Assembly (NCBI GenBank): GCA_963824645.1
Contig: CAWGQC010000008.1
Coordinates: 62,001 to 126,000 of the forward strand
DNA: 64,000 nucleotides
From: Bog-756 sp963824645
GTDB lineage: Bacteria > Actinomycetota > Acidimicrobiia > Acidimicrobiales > RAAP-2
Reading direction: 5' to 3'
In this document: piece after piece, positions 27,305-34,973 of the stretch
Layout of the letters: each line of letters opens with the position of its first letter
Position numbering within the stretch: position 1 is the stretch's first letter
Notes under the pieces: model-generated
Told to the model about the DNA's origin: nothing
The model's database searches: none
Seen by the model: only the letters and a program-made list of their open reading frames with translations
Translations under genes and position numbers: made by a program

Positions 27305-28260
27305 CCTTCGAGGATGCGCCGGGGGTTGTCGACCATCATGGTGGCGATGTCGGTCTGGCTGATACCCGACCGCCGCATCAGGGGGAGGACGTCATCGGGT
27401 ATGTGGGTCCACTGCCAGTCCTTCCAGGCCTTGGCCACAGCCGGCGGAAACCAGTCGACATGACACATGGCATCGTGGGAGAGCACGATGCGGTCGGCGT
27501 AACCTCGGTCGCAGAGGACTTTGACCGAGGCCACCCGATCCTCCACCGGAATCGTTCCGATGCCGAAGTGGTCGAAGCCGAGGTAGGAGCCGTTGGCCAG
27601 GAGCGCTTCGTGGTAGGAGGTGTCGACCGTGCCACCCGAGTGGCCGATCACCACGCGGGACAGATCCACGCCCTCTTCCGACAGGATCCGCTGCTGTTCG
27701 AGCCCCCAGGGTTGAGGTGGGGTCGGGGTGTGTGTGGTGATCGGCACCCCCGTCTGGCGGTGGGCCTGAGCCACTGCCCGCAGGACCCGCTCGACCCCCG
27801 GAGTGATGCCGGGCTTGTCGGTGGCACATTTGAGGATGGCGGCACGCACGCCACTGTCACCGATGCCTTGGCGGACCTCGCGGACGAAGAGTTCGGTCAT
27901 GGGTTCTGTCCCCCCGAGGAGGGTGTCCGGCCCCTGGAAGTGGAAGTACATGGGCACGTCGTTGTAGGTGTAGACGCCGGTGGCGGCGACGATGTTGATT
28001 TCGGGCACACGCTCGGCCACCGACACGATGCGCGGGATGAACCGGCCGAGGCCGATGACGGTGAGGTCGACGATTGTGTCGATCCCGCTCCGCTTGAGCT
28101 CCTGCAACCGTCGAACGGCGAGGGCCTGCGCCTCTTCCTCGTCCCACTGGGCTGAGGTCTTCTCGATCTCGGGGCTGAGCACGAAGACGTGCTCGTGCAT
28201 GAGTGTCTGACCGAGCTCGTCTCCTTCGACCGGTCCCCTCACCGTGTTGATCAGAGCCAT
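27289..28260 (-). CDS. Phosphotriesterase-family metal-dependent hydrolase (lactonase-like)
   Basis: This 323-residue amidohydrolase-superfamily TIM barrel has a complete metal site: LMHEHVFVL (HxH after strand 1), AAILKCATDKPG (carboxylated lysine), ITTHTPTP (His), VVIGHSGGTVD (His) and IVLSHDAMCH (Asp). Length and motifs fit phosphotriesterase-like lactonases rather than true paraoxonases. It would hydrolyse lactones or esters in the cytoplasm. ATG 28260 is preceded by GGGGGAGCC. It opens an operon with the acyl-CoA ligase and crotonase. It is divergent from the SRPBCC gene, with about 180 bp of shared upstream DNA. Confidence 0.9.
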   Translation of the reverse strand: MALINTVRGPVEGDELGQTLMHEHVFVLSPEIEKTSAQWDEEEAQALAVRRLQELKRSGIDTIVDLTVIGLGRFIPRIVSVAERVPEINIVAATGVYTYNDVPMYFHFQGPDTLLGGTEPMTELFVREVRQGIGDSGVRAAILKCATDKPGITPGVERVLRAVAQAHRQTGVPITTHTPTPPQPWGLEQQRILSEEGVDLSRVVIGHSGGTVDTSYHEALLANGSYLGFDHFGIGTIPVEDRVASVKVLCDRGYADRIVLSHDAMCHVDWFPPAVAKAWKDWQWTHIPDDVLPLMRRSGISQTDIATMMVDNPRRILEGCEPY

Positions 28261-28439
28261 GGCTCCCCCGTTCGTCAGCCTTCGACCCGAGACAGTGGGA
28301 CTCGAGGCGCCCGGGCGTCACACCATGAACCGGCGCCGGGGCCACCGGATCGTACCGCCGGTGCCGGCGGCCGGCCTCTCGGGGATGACCGGACCCCTCC
28401 TTTCGTGCACGGCGGGCTGGGACCCACCATGATGCAGGC

Positions 28440-28922
28440 ATGCGCGAGCACCGTTACTCGTTCGAGATGCCGCACCCGGCCGCCCGGATCTGGGCCCTGT
28501 TCCAGGACTACGACCGATGGACCGATTACGCACCCATGGTCAAGCGGGTCGAAGTCCTCTACCCCGGGGACGACGACCACAATGGACGGCTGCGGAGGGT
28601 GATCTTCGCCATGCCCTTCGGCAGGGAGGGCAGAGCACTGGAACTGGTCACCGACGTGGAGCCGGAACGTGGGTATACCTACACCATGATCTCCGACCGC
28701 CCCGGAAACGACCAGATCGGCCATGTCCGGCTCGAACCGATCGATGCCGCTCACACGCGCTTTCTGTTCGACGAGAGCTACAACCTCACGTCCTGGCCGT
28801 GGCGTTGGTTCGAGGGCTCCATCTACCGGTTCATCAACAAGAAGAACGAAGACAGCATGAGGCGGGCCTCGCAGTGGCTGACCGATCATCCCGAGTACCG
28901 ATCGGACCTGAATCCCACCTGA
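28440..28922 (+). CDS. SRPBCC-family (polyketide cyclase/START-like) protein
   Basis: This 160-residue single-domain protein has a helix-grip fold. The opening SFEMPHPAARIWALFQDYDR and DYAPMVKRVEVL are the family start, and the C-terminal amphipathic helix (RRASQWLTDHPEYR) closes the hydrophobic pocket. It probably binds or transfers a hydrophobic ligand; some relatives are cyclases or hydrolases. ATG 28440 is the only reasonable start, although its ribosome site is weak. It is divergent from the lactonase operon and convergent with the MFS gene. Function cannot be refined further. Confidence 0.83.
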   Translation: MREHRYSFEMPHPAARIWALFQDYDRWTDYAPMVKRVEVLYPGDDDHNGRLRRVIFAMPFGREGRALELVTDVEPERGYTYTMISDRPGNDQIGHVRLEPIDAAHTRFLFDESYNLTSWPWRWFEGSIYRFINKKNEDSMRRASQWLTDHPEYRSDLNPT

Positions 28923-28945
28923 CGGCGTCGTCCTCCCTCAACCGG

Positions 28946-30269
28946 CTACCCGGTCGCTGCAGGAGAGGCCTCCGCCGTGCGGGGCCGGTCATGGAGGTCG
29001 GTGACAAAGGCGAGGGCGGCGGCCACCGCTGCTCCCCCCAGAACCACCGGCCCTATCCCGATGGTGCCACTGAGCGGGCCGGCGACAATGGCCCCGAGGG
29101 GCACCGTTCCCCCGAAGGCCATCACCCAGAGAGCCATCACCCGGCCGCGGACGGCGTCGTCGAGCCGGTTCTGGAGAACCGTGGCCAGCGAGGTAACCGT
29201 GGCGAAATAGAACAGTCCGAGCAGAAAGGCCACCGGATAGGCCGGTGCGGCCGCCCTCAACAGGCCGAAGACGGTCATGGTGAGAGCGAAGCCGGCCAGT
29301 CCGACACGGACCATTCTCTCCAGTGAGCGGCCGGCGAGGAACGTGCCGATGGACAGGGCCCCGACTACCGCTCCGGCGCCGAAGGTGGCGTAGAGCAGGC
29401 CGTAGGCCACCGTGTTTTCGGCGATGCCGAGATCGTTGTGGGCCAGTACGGGCATGAGGACGGCGATGGGAAGACAGAAGAAGGAGAACACCACCATGGT
29501 GCTGAGGCACCTCCCCACCACCCGGTCGCGACGGGCAACGGCGAAACCTTCGACCAGTCGCCGCCATCCGCTCTGTGTACTCGCGCGCCACCACCGGGAG
29601 ACGGACCGTCACCAGCGCCCCGATCAGCGCGGCATAGGACACAGCATTGCCGACAAAGACCCAGGGAACCCCCACCTTGGCGTAGAGAACGCCGCCGATG
29701 GCCGGCCCGATCACACGTGAGAGGTTCATGTTGGCCGAGTTGAGCGAGATGGCTCCGGCGAGGTCTTTGCGTTCCACCAACGTGGGGATGAGGGCCGAAT
29801 AGGTGGGGGAGTAGAAGGCCTGACCGATCCCACTGGCCAGACCGGCCACGAACAGGGCGCCGATGCGGGGGTCCTGCGCTTCTGTCAGCCAGGCGATGAC
29901 CAGGGCGACGGCACTCTGCTCCACCGTGACGATCACCAACACCCACCGCCGCTCGAAGCGGTCGGCGGCCATCCCTCCCAGGGGCGCCAGTACGAAGGAC
30001 GGTCCGAGCTGGGCCAGCGTCATCAACCCCACATCGGTCGACGATCCGGTGACATGGAAGACAAACGCGGCCAGGATGACCGTCTGCATCCAGCTTCCGA
30101 TGTTGGACACCAGGGCCGCCAGGTAGACCCGGCGGAAGACGGGATAGCCGAGGGCGGCGCGGGCCCCTCCCGGTTGGATGGTCCGGTCGCCCTCCAGCAG
30201 GGCGTCCTCGACATCATCAGCGCCGGAATCGACCGACGTGCCCTCTCTTTCCGCGGAGGTGTCGGACAA
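28946..30269 (-). CDS. MFS transporter (EntS/macrolide-efflux type), frameshifted
   Basis: Two frames together give a 12-helix exporter of about 440 residues. The first, from TTG 30269, has a polar N-terminus, then GYPVFRRVYLAALVSNIGSW and motif A-like GGMAADRFERRWVLV, up to VVAREY near 29580. The second resumes with RRLVEGFAVARRDRVV and continues through helices 7-12 to 28946. A single indel near 29575 explains the break. The family (MFS_3, EntS/MefA-like) exports siderophores or macrolides. The start is uncertain because TTG 30269 has no clear ribosome site. It follows the SDR gene on the same strand after a hairpin. Confidence 0.77.
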
Positions 30270-30291
30270 GGCCCGTCAATTTAGACGGGCC
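30270..30291. terminator. 8-bp inverted repeat upstream of the MFS gene
   Basis: GGCCCGTC-aattta-GACGGGCC is a perfect 8-bp stem with a 6-nt loop. It lies 19 bp after the SDR stop and directly before the MFS start on the minus strand. There is no T-run, so it could be a terminator for the SDR or an operator for the MFS gene. Confidence 0.4.
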
Positions 30292-30309
30292 CCGGGGTCT
30301 CCGGCAGGC

Positions 30310-31140
30310 TCAGCTGTCAGCCCCGTCCACCAGGTCGAGCAGCGACTGTCCGGTCAGAGCGAACATGCCCTCATCGTCGGATTGGCGCCAGACATCGAGC
30401 AGTCCGACGGAGAGCGGATCGCAGCCGTACCGCATGGGGCCGGCCTCATCGAGAATGGCGTCGACCATGAGCACGGCGGCGGCTTCGGACGACGACAGCA
30501 GCGGGTCGGCAGCTTCCCGACGCAGAGCGGCCGCATGATCGGCCATGGGCCGGTAGCGGTCGAACCGGGTGGCCGCCGCCTCACCGGTGCTGAGTCGGAA
30601 CATGTCGGTGTCGATGGGACCGGGGAGTATCTCGACCACCCGGATGCCGGACGGGGCCACCTCCACCCGCAAGCTCTCGCCGAAGGCGGAGACCGCAGCC
30701 TTGCTGGCCCGGTAGGCCGAATAAAAGGGGACAGAAGCCAGAATCGACGACGAGGAGACGTTGCAGACCACGGCGGGACGGTTGGCCCGCAGCACGGGTA
30801 TGGCGGCCTGGGTGAGGGCCACCAGCCCGAACACGTTGGTCTCGAACAGCAGTCGCCAGTCGTCGAGGATGCCGTGCTCGACCGGCAGGTAGTCGGAATC
30901 CACGCCGGCGTTGTTGACCAGCACCCGTAGATCGTCCGGCAGTCGGTAGCTCTCCGGGTCGGTGACGTCCATGTGCTCGACCGAGATGCGACCCCCTCCG
31001 GCGGCGATCAGATCGGTGCCGTCATCGGGGTTGCGCATGGCGGCAACGGTGTCGAAGCCCCGGCGGGCCAACTCGAGGGCAACCGATCGACCGATCCCCC
31101 GACTGGCCCCGGTGACCAGTGCGCTTCCCCCTGTGTCCAT
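30310..31140 (-). CDS. Short-chain dehydrogenase/reductase
   Basis: This is a 276-residue classical SDR. The cofactor motif is ALVTGASRGIGRSVALEL, the structural motif is LVNNAGVDSD, and the catalytic serine and YxxxK lie in NVSSSSILASVPFYSAYRASK. Arg in the cofactor loop (MRNPDD) hints at NADP preference. The C-terminal extension after SLRVEVAPSGIRVVEILPGP is about 80 residues, common in steroid or ketone reductases. ATG 31140 follows AGGAGAG. It is upstream of the MFS gene on the same strand. Substrate unknown. Confidence 0.92.
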   Translation of the reverse strand: MDTGGSALVTGASRGIGRSVALELARRGFDTVAAMRNPDDGTDLIAAGGGRISVEHMDVTDPESYRLPDDLRVLVNNAGVDSDYLPVEHGILDDWRLLFETNVFGLVALTQAAIPVLRANRPAVVCNVSSSSILASVPFYSAYRASKAAVSAFGESLRVEVAPSGIRVVEILPGPIDTDMFRLSTGEAAATRFDRYRPMADHAAALRREAADPLLSSSEAAAVLMVDAILDEAGPMRYGCDPLSVGLLDVWRQSDDEGMFALTGQSLLDLVDGADS

Positions 31141-31253
31141 GTCTCTCTCCTGTGTTCACTGTGTGTCCGATGGCCGACGCCGACTCATTGGTCACTGGCC
31201 CCGGCCGGACCGAGTCTCTCAAAAGCGGCATCACCGTCGGGGCCCTTCGGCTC

Positions 31254-31694
31254 TCACCCGTCGGGCAGAAGGAACCGGGACCCCGGTCCCAGGGTGGAAG
31301 CCAGGTCTTCGGGATTGGAAAGGACGCAGGTGCGCAGGGACAGGCAGCCGCAACCGATGCAGCTGGTCAGGCCGGACCGCAACGCTTCGAGCAGTCCGAT
31401 GCGGAGGTCGATGCGTTGGCGCCAGCCCCGGGCCAGCCGCTGCCAATCCTGGGCGTTGGGTGCCTTGTCGGCAGGCAGCTCAGCCAGGGCCCCGACGATC
31501 TCTTCGAGACTGAGCCCCACCCGTTGGGCGATACGGATGAAGGCGATGCGACGCAGTACGTCGCGTCGGAATCGCCGTTGTCCTCCGGCCGTGCGTTCAG
31601 CCCGCACAAGCCCCTGCCGCTCATAGAAGCGGATGGCTGACGCGGCCAAACCGCTGCGCTCGGCCACCTCGCCGATGGTGATCATGTCGTCCAC
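31254..31694 (-). CDS. soxR: Redox-sensing MerR-family activator SoxR
   Basis: This 146-residue protein has the MerR helix-turn-helix ITIGEVAERSGLAASAIRFY, a dimerisation helix, and the SoxR [2Fe-2S] cluster motif CIGCGCLSLRTC (C-x2-C-x-C-x5-C) followed by LSNPED. Oxidation of the cluster by redox-cycling compounds switches on target promoters. Actinobacterial SoxR proteins mainly sense redox-active antibiotics. GTG 31694 is the start because GGAGG lies about 6 nt upstream; ATG 31685 is the alternative. It is divergent from the SDR/QueA-like pair across a promoter with a 19-bp spacer, which is therefore its likely target. Confidence 0.94.
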   Translation of the reverse strand: MDDMITIGEVAERSGLAASAIRFYERQGLVRAERTAGGQRRFRRDVLRRIAFIRIAQRVGLSLEEIVGALAELPADKAPNAQDWQRLARGWRQRIDLRIGLLEALRSGLTSCIGCGCLSLRTCVLSNPEDLASTLGPGSRFLLPDG

Positions 31695-31749
31695 TGGTGC
31701 CTCCGTTGCTACGTCCTGGTGGCTGGTGCGATGTGAGCCAAAGTACCCC

Positions 31750-31780
31750 TTGACTTAAACATTACTTTAACCTTTATGGT
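31750..31780 (+). promoter_or_regulatory. MerR-type promoter with 19-bp spacer, probable SoxR target
   Basis: TTGACT at 31750-31755 and TATGGT at 31775-31780 are separated by 19 bp, the over-long spacer typical of MerR/SoxR-activated promoters. Within it is the dyad TTAAA-cattac-TTTAA (31755-31770). The stretch is markedly AT-rich compared with its surroundings. It lies 40 bp upstream of the SDR start and faces soxR. Confidence 0.5.
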
Positions 31781-31819
31781 GGTTTTCGGCGCCGGTGATG
31801 CGCCCGAAAGCGAGGAATC

Positions 31820-32512
31820 ATGCCTGTCGCCATTGTTACCGGAGCGTCGATCGGATTCGGTCGAGCTCTGGCTACCGACCTGGCCAAGGATGGATGGAGC
31901 CTGGTGATCGACGGACGCCGTCCCCGCCTGCTGGCCGACACGGCCGAACTTCTGGGTGGACTGGGGGCGGAGGTGACGGCGCTGGCCGGTGACGTGGCCG
32001 ACCCCGGCCACCGGGCGTCGTTGACGGCGGCCGCCGCCGAGCTCGGCGGACTCGATCTACTGGTCAACAACGCCAGCACCCTGGGTCCGAGCCCGCTGCC
32101 CCCGGTGGCCGAGCTGGCACCCGAGATGTTGAGGCATATCTACGAGGTCAACGTCATCGCTCCTGCCGCCTTGACCCAGTCGGCCCTGCCCCTGCTCCGG
32201 CGTTCGGGCGGCACGGTGATCGCGGTGTCCTCGGATGCCGCCGTGCAGGCCTACCCGGGGTGGGGTGGGTACGGCTCGTCCAAAGCCGCCCTCGACCAGC
32301 TCTTCCGCGTGTGGGCTGTTGAGGAGCCGGACCTGTGGGTGTACCAGTTCGACCCCGGGGACATGCGGACGGAGATGCACCAGGCCGCCTTCCCCGGCGA
32401 GGATATTTCCGATCGACCCGAACCGGAGACGGCGGTGGCCTCGTTGCGACGGCTGATGGCATCGGGGGCAGCGAGTGGCCGGTACCACGCCGACGATCGG
32501 GATCTTTCATGA
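31820..32512 (+). CDS. Short-chain dehydrogenase/reductase, probable SoxR target
   Basis: This is a 230-residue SDR. The cofactor site is VAIVTGASIGFGRALATDL, the structural motif is LLVNNASTLGP, and the catalytic motif is IAVSSDAAVQAYPGWGGYGSSK. A Gly-Arg-Arg after strand 2 (VIDGRRPRLL) suggests NADP. ATG 31820 is the natural start, although the upstream ribosome site is only moderate. The stop overlaps the QueA-like start by ATGA, so both are co-translated. Position downstream of a SoxR-type promoter suggests a role in handling quinones or redox-active metabolites, which is inference. Confidence 0.9.
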   Translation: MPVAIVTGASIGFGRALATDLAKDGWSLVIDGRRPRLLADTAELLGGLGAEVTALAGDVADPGHRASLTAAAAELGGLDLLVNNASTLGPSPLPPVAELAPEMLRHIYEVNVIAPAALTQSALPLLRRSGGTVIAVSSDAAVQAYPGWGGYGSSKAALDQLFRVWAVEEPDLWVYQFDPGDMRTEMHQAAFPGEDISDRPEPETAVASLRRLMASGAASGRYHADDRDLS

Positions 32513-33561
32513 CGGCGCTGGTCGAGCCGCGGCCCCGGCTCACCTATGCCCTGCCGGCCGAGCTGGCCGCATCGGAGCCGCCCGAGGCGCGGGGCCTCAC
32601 CCGCGACGCCGTTCGGATGCTGGTGGCCACCCGGGGCCACGGGTCGCTGGTCCCCAGCTCGTTCTCCTTCCTCCCCCGCTTTCTCGATCCCGGTGACGTT
32701 GTGGTCGTCAACACCTCGGGCACCCTGCCGGCGGCCTTCGACGCAGTGGCCGACACGGTCCCCCTGGTAATCCATCTGTCCACCCAACTGGACGGCCGGC
32801 AGTGGGTGGTCGAACCGCGTCAGGTGTGCGGCGGGGTCACCGAGCGTTGGGAAGGTCCTCTGCCCAGCCGGCAGATGGGTCTGGCCGGCGGGGCCACCCT
32901 CACCCTCGATCGTCCCTACGGACAGGGCCAAAGGCTGTGGGTGGCCACCTTCCACACGGACGAGCCGGTGCTCCGCTGGTTGACGGTCAACGGACGACCC
33001 ATCCGCTACGGCTACGTCGAACGGGCGTGGCCCATCGAGACCTACCAGAACGTGTACGCCACCGAACCCGGGAGCGCCGAAATGCCGAGCGCGGGACGAC
33101 CTTTCACGCCCGAGGTCATCACCCGGCTGGTGGCCAAGGGCGTGATCGTGGCGCCGATCGTCCTCCACACCGGCGTCGCCTCTCTCGAAGCCGACGAGTT
33201 GCCCTATCCCGAAAGGGTGGCCGTACCCACAGCAACGGCCGAGGTGGTCAATGCCGCCCACCGCCGCCACCAGCGGGTCGTGGCCGTGGGCACCACCGTC
33301 GTCCGGGCTCTCGAGACATCCGTGGGTGCGGACGGGCTGGCTCATCCGTACCACGGGTGGACCGACCGGGTGGTCTCGCCCGAGAATCCTGTCCGGGTTA
33401 CCGATGGTTTGCTGACCGGATGGCACGAGCCGGCGTCGTCGCATTTGTTGATGCTGGAGGCCATCGCCGGCATCGACCTACTGAGAGCCTCGTACGCCAC
33501 GGGCGTGGCCGAGGGTTACCTGTGGCACGAGTTCGGTGACGTACACCTCATCCTGCCCTGA
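32509..33561 (+). CDS. QueA-like protein (tRNA ribosyltransferase-isomerase superfamily), divergent
   Basis: This 350-residue protein aligns end to end with S-adenosylmethionine:tRNA ribosyltransferase-isomerase. It has LTYALPAELAASEPPEARG at the start, LDPGDVVVVNTSGTLPAAF, AVGTTVVRALET, LLTGWHEPASSHLLML and the C-terminal EFGDVHLIL. The highly conserved NDTRVIPARL segment of true QueA is replaced by NTSGTLPAAF, and NFHLPxSTL by WHEPASSHL. Substrate binding is therefore probably altered, and a role in queuosine synthesis is doubtful. No tgt or other queuosine gene is in the window. It is co-translated with the upstream SDR (4-bp overlap). Family call is firm; activity is open. Confidence 0.82.
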   Translation: MTALVEPRPRLTYALPAELAASEPPEARGLTRDAVRMLVATRGHGSLVPSSFSFLPRFLDPGDVVVVNTSGTLPAAFDAVADTVPLVIHLSTQLDGRQWVVEPRQVCGGVTERWEGPLPSRQMGLAGGATLTLDRPYGQGQRLWVATFHTDEPVLRWLTVNGRPIRYGYVERAWPIETYQNVYATEPGSAEMPSAGRPFTPEVITRLVAKGVIVAPIVLHTGVASLEADELPYPERVAVPTATAEVVNAAHRRHQRVVAVGTTVVRALETSVGADGLAHPYHGWTDRVVSPENPVRVTDGLLTGWHEPASSHLLMLEAIAGIDLLRASYATGVAEGYLWHEFGDVHLILP

Positions 33562-33587
33562 GAGCGGGCCGCCCTGGTCGGCCGTGA

Positions 33588-33617
33588 TTGACGCTCCGAC
33601 CGGGGCACCCCTACGAT
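33588..33617 (+). promoter_or_regulatory. Predicted promoter
   Basis: TTGACG at 33588-33593 and TACGAT at 33612-33617 with an 18-bp spacer. It lies 44 bp upstream of the small ORF at 33661 and after the QueA-like stop, so it would drive the small ORF, the lipocalin-like gene and perhaps the P450. Confidence 0.45.
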
Positions 33618-33660
33618 GCAGCCGATCGGCCCACGGATCTGTGCCACAGGAGGCCTGGCG

Positions 33661-33789
33661 GTGCGGAAGTGTCCCAGACCCTCTATCGGCGGTGAGTGCA
33701 TCGATTCACCGGCCCAGTGGTTGTCCGGCGGCGGGATGGGTCCGGCCCCGGTGGCGTCCACCGATCGGCTGGGGGGTGGTCGACCGTGA
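33661..33789 (+). CDS. Possible 42-residue leader peptide
   Basis: GTG at 33661 is preceded by a perfect AGGAGG (33648-33653) at 7-nt spacing, the best ribosome site nearby. The 42-codon frame begins VRKCPRPSIGGECIDSPAQW and ends with TGA at 33787-33789. That stop overlaps the GTG start of the next gene as GTGA. The arrangement implies translational coupling to the downstream gene. No family is recognised. It is Pro- and Gly-rich with two cysteines. Confidence 0.4.
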   Translation: MRKCPRPSIGGECIDSPAQWLSGGGMGPAPVASTDRLGGGRP

Positions 33790-34901
33790 GGGCTCCGTAC
33801 GAGGCCAGCATCGAGCACTACCCACTGTCCGGTCCGGACGAGTTCATGATCCACAACCACCCCCACCCCCTTCGGGTGATGTGGACGTCGGATCTGCAGG
33901 CCTACGAGCGGGTGTGGTTCACCAGCCAGGACAGGACGGGCGACCTGCTGGTGGTCACCGGCATGGGGTTCTACCCCAACCTGGGTACGGCCGAGGCCTT
34001 TGCCATCGTCAACGTGCGGGGGAGGCACACCACGGTGCGGGCCCATCGCAAGCTGGGGCTCAACCGCATGGACATGGGTGTGGGCCCCGTACGCTACGAC
34101 CTGGTCGAGCCGTTCCGGCAGTGGCGGTTGCGTCTGGACGAGAATGAGTTGGGCATCGCCTTCGACATCTCGTGGTTCGACACCAAACGGCCCGTCTACC
34201 GCCTGATCGGTGGGGGTATGTTCATCGGCACACGACCGTTTTCGGGAGTGGCCGGCTACGACGGGTTCGGTCGGCAGTCGGGATGGGTCACCGCGTTCGG
34301 GGAGCGGTTCGAGTTGTCGCCGGAGGGGAACAGGGGAACCCGCGATCACCATTGGGGGACCCGCGACGGGGTGGGAGGTCCGGCACTGTGGAGTGGCCGC
34401 CAGCACCCGCACTCCGGCGAGTGGGTCGAGTTCGAGGCCTTCGGGGTGTGGGGAGACCATATTCTCTACAACCTCGGCGATCAGCGACGGGGCAGCGAGA
34501 CGCTGCGGGGAAGGCGGCACCGCCTGCGGTTCGAGCCCGATACCCGACTTCTCCTGTCCGGCGAGGTCGATCTGGTCTTCGCATCAGGTGACGAGAAGAC
34601 CATGACCTTCGAGCGCCTGGGCTACCAGACCGCCTTCCTGCGCTGCGGGATGTACGGCGGCCCCAACGGCGGCACACCGGATGGCGACATCTGGCAGGGG
34701 ATGGACGTGGGCGAGCGGGTGGACGGCGAGACCTATGACGTCACCGACCCGGATGTCCGGCGCCGAATCTGCGGCCTCGACCAGCACCATGCCCGATTCG
34801 AGTGTGACGGCGAGATCACCTATGGGATCATCGAGCCCTACGACACCCTTTGCTACGACATGGCCCGGAGCGGACTCGGTGGATTCTCGCTGCTCGAGTG
34901 A
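33786..34901 (+). CDS. Uncharacterised protein, possible CrtC/AttH lipocalin-like fold
   Basis: This 371-residue protein is not firmly recognised. It is rich in aromatic residues and short beta strands (LLVVTGMGFYPNLGTAEAFA, RQWRLRLDENELGIAFDISW, DHHWGTRDGVGGPALWSGRQ). The layout recalls two-domain lipocalin-like proteins such as hydroxyneurosporene synthase/AttH, but that is inference. There is no signal peptide. GTG 33786 has GGGGGGTGG upstream and overlaps the stop of the small ORF. It lies 72 bp before a cytochrome P450 gene on the same strand. It might bind the hydrophobic substrate of that P450, though this is not shown. Confidence 0.65.
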   Translation: MRAPYEASIEHYPLSGPDEFMIHNHPHPLRVMWTSDLQAYERVWFTSQDRTGDLLVVTGMGFYPNLGTAEAFAIVNVRGRHTTVRAHRKLGLNRMDMGVGPVRYDLVEPFRQWRLRLDENELGIAFDISWFDTKRPVYRLIGGGMFIGTRPFSGVAGYDGFGRQSGWVTAFGERFELSPEGNRGTRDHHWGTRDGVGGPALWSGRQHPHSGEWVEFEAFGVWGDHILYNLGDQRRGSETLRGRRHRLRFEPDTRLLLSGEVDLVFASGDEKTMTFERLGYQTAFLRCGMYGGPNGGTPDGDIWQGMDVGERVDGETYDVTDPDVRRRICGLDQHHARFECDGEITYGIIEPYDTLCYDMARSGLGGFSLLE

Positions 34902-34973
34902 ACCACCCTCGGCAGTGGCGGGGCGGCGCGCCGGAACGATCGACTCGAGTCACCGTCCACGAGGGGAGGGGCC

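Noticed and set aside
33541..33589. GGCCG-ccctggt-CGGCC as a terminator after the QueA-like gene
   Set aside because: A 5-bp stem without T-run is too weak to support.
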